From the NCBI GenBank assembly GCA_041987545.1, contig JBHIWH010000009.1, forward strand, positions 62,001 to 126,000: 64,000 bases of DNA. The letters run 5' to 3'. A model generated the notes under the pieces. That model was not told where the DNA came from. It worked only from the letters and a program-made list of their open reading frames with translations, and did no database searches. Positions 16,678-25,805 of this stretch are shown here, in pieces; position 1 is the first letter of the stretch, and each line of letters starts with the position of its first letter. This DNA comes from JAJRXR01 sp041987545 (GTDB lineage Bacteria; Planctomycetota; Phycisphaerae; Phycisphaerales; UBA1924). The position numbers were made by a program, and so were the translations under genes.

Positions 16678-19251
16678 ATGGGCGATGAGGCGACAACCTC
16701 GGCCTGGTACTCCGACCCGGGCGTGCTGCTCGACACGCTCCGCCGCGCCGAGCGCGGCGACGACGCGGCGCCCGCGCCCCGCATCGAGGGCTACGGCGAC
16801 CTGGCCGAGATCGCCCGGGGCGGGCAGGGCGTCGTGTACACCGCCGTCCAGACCTCCACCCACCGCCGGGTCGCGATCAAGCTGCTGACCCCCCGCGGCG
16901 AGCACGACGAGCGGGCCAGGCGCCGATTCGAGCGCGAGGTCAACCTCGCCGCCCGTCTGCGCCACCCGAACATCGTGCGCATCTACGACAGCGGGACGAC
17001 CTCCGACGGGCGGCTGTACTGCGTCATGGACTTCATCGAGGGCGTGTCGCTCCAGGACCGGCTCGTGCAGCTCAACGGTTGTGCCGAGCCGAGCGGGCCC
17101 GTGCCCGGCGAGGTGCTCGAGCTGTTCCGCACGATCACGCTCGCCCTCAGCGCCGCCCACCAGCGGGGCGTGATCCACAGGGACCTGAAGCCCACGAACA
17201 TCAGGGTGGACGCCGCGGGCGCGCCGCATCTGCTCGATTTCGGGCTCGCCAAAGCCGTCGAGGGCGCCGACTCACTCTCGGGGTCGGTGCCGACGATCAC
17301 GGAGCACACCGGGCAGTTCTCGGGGTCGCTCCCCTGGGCCAGCCCGGAGCAGGCCGAGGGCGAGGCCTCGGAGATCGATGTCCGGACGGACATCTACTCG
17401 CTGGGCGTGATGCTGCACCACGCCGTCACCGGTCGATTCCCCTACGACGTCTCGACCCCGATCAGGCAGGCGCTGAACACGATCGTCGAGACGCCGCCAA
17501 CGCCCGCGCGGTCCGTCCGCCCGGCGGTCGGTCGTGACCTCGAGACCGTCATCCTGACCTGCCTGGCCAAGGACAAGGCGGACCGGTACCAGGGGGCGGC
17601 GGAACTGGCCGAGGACCTGCGCCGCGTGATCGCGGGCGAGCCCATCCTCGCCCGGTCCGACTCGGCGTGGCAGTCGGTCAACCGATCGTTGCGGCGGTAC
17701 CGGGCCGCGGTCGCGCTCGCCGTCGTCGCGGGCCTCTCGGTCGCCGTCGTCGCGGTCGTCCTGTCGGTGCTGTTCACGCGCGCGACGCGGGCGGAGCTGA
17801 CGGCGGCCCGCGAGTCGTCGCACGCCGTCGCCGTCAACCGATTCCTCGAGAACATGCTCGCCTCGGCCGACCCGGGCGATCTCGGGCGTGACGCGACGGT
17901 CCGCGAGATGCTCGACCGCGCGTCGCGGTCGCTCGGGTCGGACACCGGCGTGGAGCCGGCGGCCCGGGCGTCGCTGCACGGCGTGATGGCGAGCACGTAC
18001 TCGGCGCTCGGACTGTTCGACGAGGCGCTCGAGCATGCCAGGCAGGCCGGGGCGATCGGCGCCGAAGCCCTCGGCCCGCGCCACGAGCGGACGCTGCAGT
18101 ACCGGAACCTCGTCGCCAGCCAGCTGATCGCCCTCAGCCGATTCGACGAGGCGGCGCCCCTGATCGAGGCCGCTCTCGCCGACGCGGAGCCCACGCTGGG
18201 CGTCGAGCACCCGGTGACGCTCTCGCTCTGGTCGAACCTCGCCTTCGTCCGGTCCGAGGCGGGCGGGTTCGACGAGGCGATCGAGATCCACCGGCGCGTG
18301 CACGAGGCGCGGTCCCGCACGCTCGGCGAGGGCGACGAGGATGCGATCCGATCGCTGCAGAATCTCGCGATCGAGGAGAGCGCCGCCGGTCGGTACGACG
18401 ACTCGCTCGCCCACTACCGGGAGGCGGCCGCCCTCGCCTCCGAGTGGCTCGGGCCGGAGCACCCGACCACGCTCTCGATCCGCAGCGGCGTCGCGGTCGC
18501 GATCGAGCAGCAGGGCGACGCGGCGGGGTCGGCGAAGCTGCTCCGCGAACTCGTGCCCATCGCCGAGCGCGTCTGGGGGCCCGACCACCGCGAGACCAAC
18601 ATCATGAAGACCAACCTCGCCTTCGCCCTGGACATGTTGGGCGAGTTCGACCAGTCGCTCGAGATCACGCGGGAGGTCTACGAGTCCTGCCGTCGCTCCC
18701 TCGGCGAGGCGCACACCGACACCATCAACGCCCGGAACGGGCTCGCCGGCGCCCTGTATCGGCACGGGGAGTACGACGACGCGGCGGCCCTGCTCGAGAC
18801 TTCCTGGAAGACCGCGATCGACGTCTTCGGCCCCCGGCACGTCCGGTCGCTCGACTCGGGCGCCAACCTGGCGCAGGTGCTCAGGCGGACGGGGGACCTC
18901 GAACGCGCGTCCGACGTCGCCGAGGAGATACTGGGAAACGCCAGGGACCTGTTCGGCGCGGAAAACCCCGAGCTCGCGTGGTTCGCGAAGGTCGCCGGCG
19001 ACATCCGGTACGAACTGGGTGACGCCGCGGGCGCCGTGGAGCGGCTCCAAACCGCGAGGAGCCTCGTCGCGCAGCAGCACGACTACTCCCTGGAACGGTC
19101 CACGCTCATCTCGCTGGCCCGGGCGCTCGACGCCGGCGGGCGCCACGACGACGCGTCGATCGTCCTCGAAGAGTGCATCGATCTCATGCGGGAGAACGGC
19201 GAGGAGGAGCCCGAGATCCAGCGAGTACGCTCGATACTCTCCGGCGGGTGA
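16678..19251 (+). CDS. Ser/Thr protein kinase with C-terminal TPR sensor domain
   Basis: 857 aa from ATG 16678; GTG 16666 would add four residues and overlap the sigma stop. The kinase domain is about 33-325 and looks active: IARGGQGVVYTA loop, VAIKLL lysine, HRDLKPTNI catalytic loop, DFGLAKA, then SPEQ. One transmembrane segment near 342-366 (AVVAGLSVAVVAVVLSVLF) is followed by about ten kinesin-light-chain-type TPRs to the C-terminus (e.g. LGVEHPVTLSLWSNLAFV). The expected topology is a cytoplasmic kinase with exported TPRs. Fusion of kinase and TPR in one protein mirrors the separate kinase and TPR genes at 1-12.8 kb. Confidence 0.93.
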   Translation: MGDEATTSAWYSDPGVLLDTLRRAERGDDAAPAPRIEGYGDLAEIARGGQGVVYTAVQTSTHRRVAIKLLTPRGEHDERARRRFEREVNLAARLRHPNIVRIYDSGTTSDGRLYCVMDFIEGVSLQDRLVQLNGCAEPSGPVPGEVLELFRTITLALSAAHQRGVIHRDLKPTNIRVDAAGAPHLLDFGLAKAVEGADSLSGSVPTITEHTGQFSGSLPWASPEQAEGEASEIDVRTDIYSLGVMLHHAVTGRFPYDVSTPIRQALNTIVETPPTPARSVRPAVGRDLETVILTCLAKDKADRYQGAAELAEDLRRVIAGEPILARSDSAWQSVNRSLRRYRAAVALAVVAGLSVAVVAVVLSVLFTRATRAELTAARESSHAVAVNRFLENMLASADPGDLGRDATVREMLDRASRSLGSDTGVEPAARASLHGVMASTYSALGLFDEALEHARQAGAIGAEALGPRHERTLQYRNLVASQLIALSRFDEAAPLIEAALADAEPTLGVEHPVTLSLWSNLAFVRSEAGGFDEAIEIHRRVHEARSRTLGEGDEDAIRSLQNLAIEESAAGRYDDSLAHYREAAALASEWLGPEHPTTLSIRSGVAVAIEQQGDAAGSAKLLRELVPIAERVWGPDHRETNIMKTNLAFALDMLGEFDQSLEITREVYESCRRSLGEAHTDTINARNGLAGALYRHGEYDDAAALLETSWKTAIDVFGPRHVRSLDSGANLAQVLRRTGDLERASDVAEEILGNARDLFGAENPELAWFAKVAGDIRYELGDAAGAVERLQTARSLVAQQHDYSLERSTLISLARALDAGGRHDDASIVLEECIDLMRENGEEEPEIQRVRSILSGG

Positions 19252-19587
19252 GTCTCGTCGGGCCGGTGGTTCTGTTCCCGGGACGACCGGGTGACCCCTC
19301 CAGGAGACCGTGGTCTCCAACTGCAAGACGCCCAACTCGGTCGTGACCGCGGCCCTTCTCGACGCCGCTGTCTCGTTCAGCTGCGGGCCCGCGGACCTGG
19401 ACCTCCTCTTCGGCCAGCTCAACTTCGACGCCAGATCCAGCGACTCGCTGCTCACCTGCCGGGACCGGCGAGCCATGCTCGAAATCGGTCCTATGCCCTC
19501 ACCTGCGGCTCCCCGCGCTGCTCAGGTCACGACTGAACAACGGGCCAGGAGCCGATTCGCGTCCCTGTCCAATTGTGACAGGGCCAG
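19252..19587. other. 336-bp gap with a short dyad
   Basis: No gene is supported here. A near-perfect dyad, GGAGACC-GT-GGTCTCC, lies at 19303-19318, 52 bp past the kinase stop. It lacks a T-run, so it looks more like a protein-binding site than a terminator. The region is otherwise featureless. Confidence 0.35.
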
Positions 19588-20181
19588 ATGTTCGCTCACA
19601 CCGCAAGGACAATCAGAACACCAGAGACGTTTTCCCTGTGGGACCTCGCCAGTTTTCTCTCAGTCAGCCTGAGAAAGGTCCAGGCACTGCTCAGTGGAGG
19701 GAGTATCGCCTCCTGCAAGATCGGCCGCCGGAGAGTCATTCGATGGGCCGACGTCGTCGAGTGGCTGCGTCGGTGCGGCCTCGAGCCTGAGATCTGCGAG
19801 AGAGGCCTGATCACGGTCCGAGATGCCGCAGATCTCACGTGCCTCAGCCCGCGGACCGTCGAGCAGCTTGTCTCCCAAGGCGATCTGTCGAGCGTGAAGC
19901 TCGGCGGATCCCGCAGGATCGGCGTTCGCACGATCGAGCACTGTCTCGAGCGGCGGCGTCATCCGTCGGTAGACCAGGAGTCCGAGCCCCAGAGCTCCCC
20001 GAAGAGCTCCGCGTGTTCACGGCGGCCGTGTCTTTCCCGGGCCTGCAGGCGCGAGGCCGGGCGATCGCCACATCCACAGCCACCGCGACGGCCCGGGTCA
20101 CGCCGGCGCGCGCTGCAAAGAGCGCTGCACGTTCGACGCGCAAGGCCCCGCAGCCAGGGGCGAGCACAGGAGACGACATGA
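19588..20181 (+). CDS. Tandem HTH_17 / excisionase-like DNA-binding protein
   Basis: Two consecutive MerR/excisionase-like units can be read: residues about 18-62 (LWDLASFLSVSLRKVQALLS, then IGRRRVIRWADVVEWL) and about 75-113 (LITVRDAADLTCLSPRTVEQ, then LGGSRRIGVRTIEHCL). Both have the HTH_17 pattern of a helix pair followed by a basic beta-wing. The last 80 residues are low-complexity and Arg/Pro-rich and may not be native, so the true 3' end is uncertain. It sits beside tRNA-Asp at the edge of the segment bounded by the tRNA relic, where an excisionase would be expected. No integrase accompanies it. Confidence 0.6.
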   Translation: MFAHTARTIRTPETFSLWDLASFLSVSLRKVQALLSGGSIASCKIGRRRVIRWADVVEWLRRCGLEPEICERGLITVRDAADLTCLSPRTVEQLVSQGDLSSVKLGGSRRIGVRTIEHCLERRRHPSVDQESEPQSSPKSSACSRRPCLSRACRREAGRSPHPQPPRRPGSRRRALQRALHVRRARPRSQGRAQETT

Positions 20182-20187
20182 ACCCGC

Positions 20188-20240
20188 AAAAAACCACAAG
20201 CCCCGCGTCGACGGAGCGTTGCGCTCCGACGCGGGGCTTG
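20188..20240 (-). terminator. Rho-independent terminator of tRNA-Asp
   Basis: On the minus strand, just after the tRNA 3' end, a long GC-rich hairpin (arms 20196-20210 and 20227-20240, core CCCCGCGTCG/CGACGCGGGG, extended by a GGAGC/GCTCC inner stem with a small bulge) is followed by six T (A-run 20188-20193 on the plus strand). This is a classical intrinsic terminator. Confidence 0.85.
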
Positions 20241-20248
20241 TCATCAAG

Positions 20249-20322
<74 letters not shown>

Positions 20323-20440
20323 GGGTTGTCGCCGCGTGATCCGCGGCTCGGAAATGTACCCCCTCGCGGGCGTTGGTCAAGCCCGTCGGGTGTCTCCGCT
20401 CATCTCTCTTGCGATCGGCGTGGGCCGGGCGGCCCGAGAA

Positions 20441-20644
20441 TCAGTTGTCCGGGACCTCGATCCGCCCCTCCTCCTGGAGGTTGAGCGGGTTGCCGTCGGG
20501 CGCGACCTTCGAGCCGGCGACCCAGAGCAGGCCGACGGCGACGACCATCGACACGATCCCAACGAACATCAGGGCGGTGTACACGTCCGGGGCCGACCCC
20601 CGCGACTGGCGCCCCCCCGGCATCTGCATCCCGAACTGGCTCAT
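20441..20644 (-). CDS. Small single-span membrane protein (67 aa)
   Basis: One clear transmembrane helix at about residues 23-44 (TALMFVGIVSMVVAVGLLWV), with a short Gly/Gln/Met-rich N-terminus and a charged C-terminus. It follows the coiled-coil membrane gene at 20715 on the same strand with a 70-nt gap, so the two may work together at the membrane. The family was not recognised and the function is unknown. Confidence 0.65.
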   Translation of the reverse strand: MSQFGMQMPGGRQSRGSAPDVYTALMFVGIVSMVVAVGLLWVAGSKVAPDGNPLNLQEEGRIEVPDN

Positions 20645-20714
20645 CTGTCGTCTCCAGACGCCCTGGCGGCCCGCGGTCGGCGGGGCCGGGCTCGGTTCGA
20701 GGCTTCGGGCGAGA

Positions 20715-21575
20715 TCACGGGAGGCGGCTGAGGACCGTGTCCCCGGCTTGGATGCTGATGTCGTTGGAAGACAGGTTCAGGATCCGCCCCACCGACGAGT
20801 TCACGTCGGGGCGATCGATCACCATCTCGCCCAGGTACCGCGTCCCGCGGACCAGGTAGAGCTTGTTGTTGGACGAGACGCGGTCACGCTGGCCCAGCGA
20901 GACCTGGATGACGGTCGCGCCGCTCGCGTCGCGGCGGACCTCCTGGACGACGCCGCGGATCGCGGGGCCCTGGATCTCGACGGGCCCGCGGGGCCCGCCC
21001 TGGCCGATCGCGCCGCCGTTGCGGAGCTGCCGGATCTGGTCCTGCATCGAGGCGATCTGCTCCTTCAGAGACCGCTCGTTCCGCTCGTACACGTTGATGC
21101 GGCTCTCCTGGTCGGCCAGCTCGTCCTCGAGGTCGAGCTTCTCGCCGCGCCAACGCAGCTCGGAGACCCGCAGGTCCTGCAGCTCGTCGCGGTAGCTGTC
21201 GATGATCTTGGCCTGGGTGCCGGTGGCGACGCCGAGCTGGCTGATCTGGCCGCGGATCGCGTCCGCCTCGTGGCTGGCCTGCTCGGCGCGGACGAGCGCC
21301 TCGGAGAGCGAGCCGTCGCGCTCGCGGAGCGTGCCCTCGAGCGTGGCGATCTGCTGGCGGAGCGATTCGATCTGCTGGTTCTTGGCCTCGAGCTCGCGGT
21401 CGAAGACGGCCCGCTGCGCCGCCTCGGACTCCTTGGCCCCGGTGACCGCCGAACGCATGTCGTTGTAATCGTCCACGATCCGGCCGGCGTTGGCCGTGTA
21501 GGAGATCGCCAGCGCCGCCATCAGCACGCTGAGGATCGCCGCGAACAGGACGAAGACCTTCGTCAGGATGTGCAC
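20715..21575 (-). CDS. Membrane-anchored coiled-coil protein (286 aa)
   Basis: Start GTG at 21573-21575 with AAGGAGA upstream. An N-terminal transmembrane segment (residues 7-27, VFVLFAAILSVLMAALAISY) is followed by a long coiled coil, about 55-185 (e.g. LRQQIATLEGTLRERDGSLS). A beta-rich C-terminal domain follows (IRGVVQEVRRDASGATVIQV, then GRILNLSSNDISIQAGDTVL). The layout, one span plus coiled coil plus small beta domain, loosely resembles MreC-type scaffolds, but no MreC signature is certain and no mreB is nearby. Function unknown; probably envelope-associated. Confidence 0.8.
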   Translation of the reverse strand: MHILTKVFVLFAAILSVLMAALAISYTANAGRIVDDYNDMRSAVTGAKESEAAQRAVFDRELEAKNQQIESLRQQIATLEGTLRERDGSLSEALVRAEQASHEADAIRGQISQLGVATGTQAKIIDSYRDELQDLRVSELRWRGEKLDLEDELADQESRINVYERNERSLKEQIASMQDQIRQLRNGGAIGQGGPRGPVEIQGPAIRGVVQEVRRDASGATVIQVSLGQRDRVSSNNKLYLVRGTRYLGEMVIDRPDVNSSVGRILNLSSNDISIQAGDTVLSRLP

Positions 21576-21900
21576 CGTCGTCTCCTTCGGCTCGTCGTCG
21601 GTTGCTCTGGGGGCGGGGCGCCCGCCCGTGTGTGCGTCTCTGGTGTGCGGCGTGTTCCACCCCGCCGCGGCTCTCGGACCCCTCGGCGGAGCGCGGCCGC
21701 CGATGGCCCCGGGGAGATGCTCGCCCCGGGGTCCCCGCCCGCCTCTGGCGAACGGGTCATGATGATAGCCGGGGCTCCCCCGGCCCGCGCGGCCACACCC
21801 TACCCACCCGGCGTCGGCCCGCGGGCGTCCATACGCACCCTCGGCCTCTCCGGATCGGCCCCGCCCGCAGACCCCGCGACCGCCCCGATCGGGGCGGGCC
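21576..21900. other. 325-bp intergenic region
   Basis: Very GC-rich. It carries the leader and ribosome-binding site of the coiled-coil gene. No gene, RNA or clear terminator hairpin was seen. Confidence 0.4.
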
Positions 21901-22986
21901 TCACTCCGAGATCGTCGGCGCCGCCGCGTGCCTGGCCGCGTTCTCCGCCGTCACCTCGAGCACCCCGGCCGCCGCCGCCACACGCACGATCGGGGACGGA
22001 TCCCCCATCATCTGGCGGAGCTTGCCCAGGTTCTCCGGCTGCCGCGTTCGGCCGTACACCGAGGCCGACTGGGCCCGGACCGCGTCGATCTCGCTGCCCG
22101 AGTACTCGTCGGCGATGAACGTCCCGTCACGAAGGCCCAGCTTCGCCAGCGAGTCGGCGATCGCCAGCCGCACCTCGGCCGGCATCCGCTGCTGGCCCTG
22201 GCCCTGGTAGGCGGCCAGGTAGATCAGCTGGTCGATCGACCCGCGGTCCTCGACCTCGCCGATGATTTGGATCGCCAGCGCGGTCGCCTCGAGCTGCTCG
22301 GGCCTGGCCGGGAAGAGCGCGGCCCGGACGGTCTGCAGCTCGTCGTTCTCGCCGAGCTTGATCATCGCCTCGGAGATCTGCAGCTCCAGGTGGCGCCGCT
22401 CGCTCGTGGTCGCGCGAGGCGCCGACGTGATCGACGCGGTCCGCAGCAGGGGCAGCGCGCTCGGGTCGCCCAGCTCGCCCAGGACGAACGCCGCGTGCGC
22501 ACGCACGCGGGCGTTGCGGTGCTCGAGCAGCAAGCTCGCCAGGGGCGTCGGGTCGATGTCCCGCCCGAGGCGGCGGAGGGCGTAGATCGACGAGGCCCGA
22601 ACGAACGGCGAGGGGTCGTCGCGGAGCGTGTCCACCGCGATGGCGAACTGCTCGAGCCGGGCCCGCCCCACCACCATCGTCGCGACCGTCCGCACGCCCT
22701 CGTTCTGGTCGTACAGACCCTGGCTCACCGTCTCGTTCAGGCGCCCGGGCGCCTTCTCCAGGGCCTCGATCGCGTTGGCGCGGACCAGGGCCGTCGGCGA
22801 CGTCGAGGCCTCGATCAGCAGGTCGATCGCGTCCTCCCGGGCGATCGACGCCTGCACGATCGGGGCGGTCGAGGCCGGCTCGGCGGCCGGCCGGCGGGCC
22901 TCGGTCGAGGTCGGCTGGGAGCACCCGCCGATCATCAGGCCCGAGGCGAACGCGCCAAAGACCACGATCCCTGTCATCCGTCGCAT
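21901..22986 (-). CDS. HEAT-repeat lipoprotein (361 aa)
   Basis: The start ATG at 22986 has GGGGAGA upstream. The lipoprotein signal ends at a lipobox, LMIGGC, with the acylated Cys at about residue 22. The rest is HEAT-like alpha-solenoid (e.g. LVRANAIEALEKAPG, FVRASSIYALRRLGRDIDP, ARVRAHAAFVLGELGDPSAL). Such repeats bind proteins. It follows lnt on the same strand after 90 nt; Lnt would acylate its Cys if it is a mature lipoprotein. The precise role is unknown. Confidence 0.85.
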   Translation of the reverse strand: MRRMTGIVVFGAFASGLMIGGCSQPTSTEARRPAAEPASTAPIVQASIAREDAIDLLIEASTSPTALVRANAIEALEKAPGRLNETVSQGLYDQNEGVRTVATMVVGRARLEQFAIAVDTLRDDPSPFVRASSIYALRRLGRDIDPTPLASLLLEHRNARVRAHAAFVLGELGDPSALPLLRTASITSAPRATTSERRHLELQISEAMIKLGENDELQTVRAALFPARPEQLEATALAIQIIGEVEDRGSIDQLIYLAAYQGQGQQRMPAEVRLAIADSLAKLGLRDGTFIADEYSGSEIDAVRAQSASVYGRTRQPENLGKLRQMMGDPSPIVRVAAAAGVLEVTAENAARHAAAPTISE

Positions 22987-23076
22987 CTGGATTCTCCCCG
23001 TCGGAGCGGTGGGCGTCCCCGGGGCCGGGCCCCGGGGGAAGACTCGTCGTTCGACCCTCGGACGGGGCCGGTTCGC

Positions 23077-24828
23077 TCAGTCCATCGGCGTATCGCCCGT
23101 TTCCGCTTTGACCGGGCGGCCCCGGCGCCCCCCGCCGAGCCCCGCCAGCAGCACCACCCCCGCCCCCAGCAGGCCCGCCCAGCCGGCCAGATCGCCGATC
23201 CTGGCGTACGGCGTCACCCCGGAGGCCAGCGGCACGTCCTCGGTCAGCGTCCCCTCGGCCCGGTCCGCGGCCGAACCGTCGTCCAGGCGGTCCCGGACCA
23301 CCCGCCCGTGGGCGTCGATCACGCACGAGACCCCGGTGTTGGCCGCCCGGACCATCGGCGTGCCCAGCTCGACGCACCGCCACCGGGCCGCGAGCAGGTG
23401 CGAACGCCGCCCCGCGTCCGACGAGCCGAACCACCCGTCGTTGGTCAGGTTGATCATCAGCCCGGCCCGGCGCTCGCCCCCCTCGAACACCAGCCGCCTG
23501 CAAACGCCCGGCATCGTCGCCTCGAAGCAGATCGGCGTGGCGACCGCGACAGGCCCGCCCTCGGCCGGCACGTCCAACCGCACCGGGCCCGCGCCCTCGG
23601 CCAGCTCGAAGCTCATCCCCGCGGCGCCCACGTCCAGCATCCGGCGCTCCAGCCAGGGCCACGCGGAGATGTACGGCATCACCTCGCCGAAGGGAGTCAG
23701 GTGCAGCTTGTCGTACCGGGTCTGGCCGACCGCCCCGCCCTCGATCAGGAACGCCGAGTTGTACACCGCGTCCGATTCGTATCGGATCGCGCCGCCCGGG
23801 TCGGACTGGATGCGGAGGTTGTCGTACGCCGTCGCGCCCACGAGCATCGGCGCCCCGAGCCTCGCCTGGACCGCCAGCAGGAGGTCGGTCAGCATCGTCG
23901 AGCCGATGTGCGTCGCCCCGTCGATCGGCTCGTCGAGGATCCAGACCAGGTCCGCCGCCCGCTCGGCCTCGACAGACGCGGCGTCGAGCGTGTCACCCGG
24001 CGCCATCGTCTCGGGCCAGACGACCAAATCCGGCGTCTCCCCCACGCCCGCCGCGGCCCGCGTCAGGTCGAGGAACCGATCGAAGTCGTGGACACGCTGC
24101 GACGGTGTCCAGCCGATCTTGTTGTCCTGGGGCACGTTGGTCTGCACGACGGCGACGCGGAGGCTCCCCGCCTCGCCCGGCTCGTGCGCCGCGATCATCC
24201 CCAGGCCCGCCCACGCGATGACGACCAGCGCCCCGATGATCTGCCCGGCGCCGATCCGCGCTCGCAGCACGTCGGCGAGCAGGCCCGCCGCCAGGCACGC
24301 GAGCATGGAGACGCCGAACACGCCGACGTACGCGCCCGCCCAGCTCAACCACTCACCCGGCGCGCCGATGAGGGGCGCGCCGGCCAGGTACCAGGGGTAC
24401 CCGTCGAAGGCGATCGCGCCCCGGAGGAACTCGAGCCCGCCCCAGGCGAATGGCGCGGCCAGCGTCATGGACAGCCGCGGCCACCGCCGAATAGCACGCG
24501 CCCCGATCCAGACGAACAGCCCGGGGTACACGCTTAGGTAGATGACCATCGGCGCCAGGCCCGCGGCCGACACCTCCCGCACCCACCAGTGCTCGAAGAC
24601 CCAGAACGGCGACGAGCCGATCGCCGCCCAGAAGCCCAGGCTCGCGGGGCGCGCCCGACCGACCGCGGCCAGCCACGCCAGGGGCGTGACCGCGACCAGC
24701 GCGAGCCCCCAGAGGTCGAACGGTGGGAACGAGGCGACCGAGAGGCCCGCGAAGGCGAGGCCGCTCGCGAACGCCACGCCGCGCCAGGCCCAGGGTCTCC
24801 CCCTCGCCGGCGAGCTGCCGTCACGCAT
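23077..24828 (-). CDS. lnt: Apolipoprotein N-acyltransferase
   Basis: 583 aa. An N-terminal multi-span membrane region (about 1-220) is followed by a nitrilase-fold domain with the expected Glu-Lys-Cys triad: VVWPETMAP, YDKLHLTPFGEVMPY and TPICFEATMP, then INLTNDGWFG. Lnt transfers an acyl chain from phospholipid to the N-terminal Cys of diacylated lipoproteins in the inner membrane. It starts 12 nt after the accD stop on the same strand, and a C-terminal transmembrane helix is present (LGAGVVLLAGLGG). This supports a diderm envelope, consistent with the several lipoboxes in the window. Confidence 0.96.
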   Translation of the reverse strand: MRDGSSPARGRPWAWRGVAFASGLAFAGLSVASFPPFDLWGLALVAVTPLAWLAAVGRARPASLGFWAAIGSSPFWVFEHWWVREVSAAGLAPMVIYLSVYPGLFVWIGARAIRRWPRLSMTLAAPFAWGGLEFLRGAIAFDGYPWYLAGAPLIGAPGEWLSWAGAYVGVFGVSMLACLAAGLLADVLRARIGAGQIIGALVVIAWAGLGMIAAHEPGEAGSLRVAVVQTNVPQDNKIGWTPSQRVHDFDRFLDLTRAAAGVGETPDLVVWPETMAPGDTLDAASVEAERAADLVWILDEPIDGATHIGSTMLTDLLLAVQARLGAPMLVGATAYDNLRIQSDPGGAIRYESDAVYNSAFLIEGGAVGQTRYDKLHLTPFGEVMPYISAWPWLERRMLDVGAAGMSFELAEGAGPVRLDVPAEGGPVAVATPICFEATMPGVCRRLVFEGGERRAGLMINLTNDGWFGSSDAGRRSHLLAARWRCVELGTPMVRAANTGVSCVIDAHGRVVRDRLDDGSAADRAEGTLTEDVPLASGVTPYARIGDLAGWAGLLGAGVVLLAGLGGGRRGRPVKAETGDTPMD

Positions 24829-24840
24829 GGGCTGGATCCG

Positions 24841-25683
24841 TTACTTGCCCGCGTAGTCGATGACGCGGGCGATCTCGTTCCGCAGCTCGTGCCGCGGCGT
24901 CACGCGGTCCACCATCCCCGAGTCCCGGAGGAACTCGGCACGCTGGAACCCCTCGGGCAGGTCTTGGCGGATTGTCTGCCGGATCACGCGCGGGCCGGCG
25001 AAGCCGATCAGCGCCTCGGGCTCGGCGAAGATCACGTCGCCCAGCATCGCGAACGACGCGGTCACGCCGCCCGTGGTCGGGTCGGTGAGCACGGAGATGA
25101 ACAGGCCGCCCGCGTCGTCGAAGCGTGCGAGGGCGGCCGAGGTCTTGGCCATCTGCATGAGGCTCAGGCCGGCCTCCTGCATGCGGGCGCCGCCCGAGCA
25201 ACTCACGATGACCAGGGGCAGGCCCTTGGCGGTCGCGTGCTCGATCGACCGCGTCAGCTTCTCGCCCACGACCGAGCCCATCGAGCCCATCATGAACGTC
25301 AGGTCCAGGCACGCCAGCGCGAGCGGGCGGCCCTTGACGAACCCCTCGCCGGCGACGCACGCGTCGTTCTGGCCCGTGCGGATCTGCTCGGCACGCACCC
25401 GGTCGGGGTACGCCTTCAGGTCGCGGAACTTCAGGGGGTCGCCCGGCGCCAGCTCGGCGAACATCTCGGTGAACGAGCCGGGGTCGGTCAGCTGCCGCAC
25501 CCGCTCGTCCGCGCCGATGCGGAAGTGGTGCCCGCATTCGGGGCACACGTGCAGGTTGGCCTCCATCTGACGCCGGTAGATGAGCTGGGCGCAGCCGGGG
25601 CAGCGCAGCCACAGCCCCTCGGGGATCACCGCCCTGCGGGCGGGCTTCATCTGCGTCCAGGTCCTGGTCGCGAGTTCGGGCAT
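24841..25683 (-). CDS. accD: Acetyl-CoA carboxylase carboxyltransferase subunit beta
   Basis: 280 aa from ATG 25683. The N-terminal Cys4 zinc ribbon is LRCPGC followed by CPECGHHF. The carboxyltransferase core has VSCSGGARMQEAGLSLMQMA, DPTTGGVTASFAMLGD and AEPEALIGFAGPRVI. With AccA it transfers the carboxyl group from biotin to acetyl-CoA to make malonyl-CoA, the first step of fatty acid synthesis. Length is normal. It is followed by lnt at 12 nt, pairing fatty-acid supply with lipid transfer. accA is not in the window. Confidence 0.97.
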   Translation of the reverse strand: MPELATRTWTQMKPARRAVIPEGLWLRCPGCAQLIYRRQMEANLHVCPECGHHFRIGADERVRQLTDPGSFTEMFAELAPGDPLKFRDLKAYPDRVRAEQIRTGQNDACVAGEGFVKGRPLALACLDLTFMMGSMGSVVGEKLTRSIEHATAKGLPLVIVSCSGGARMQEAGLSLMQMAKTSAALARFDDAGGLFISVLTDPTTGGVTASFAMLGDVIFAEPEALIGFAGPRVIRQTIRQDLPEGFQRAEFLRDSGMVDRVTPRHELRNEIARVIDYAGK

Positions 25684-25805
25684 GGTCCGTGCTCCGTCGT
25701 GGAGCTCTCCACTCCCCCTTGCCGGGCGCCCACGATCGGGCGGCGCGTCGGGCTGGGCGGCCTCTCCCGCCGCCCACGAGGGCAGAAGCATATCCAATCG
25801 GGTCC

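Noticed and set aside
17272..19476. 734-codon minus-strand frame opposite the kinase-TPR gene
   Set aside because: GC-rich shadow; the plus strand has kinase and TPR motifs throughout.
21928..24537. 869-codon plus-strand frame
   Set aside because: Spans the HEAT lipoprotein and lnt on the other strand, with Arg/His/Gly-rich composition typical of shadows.
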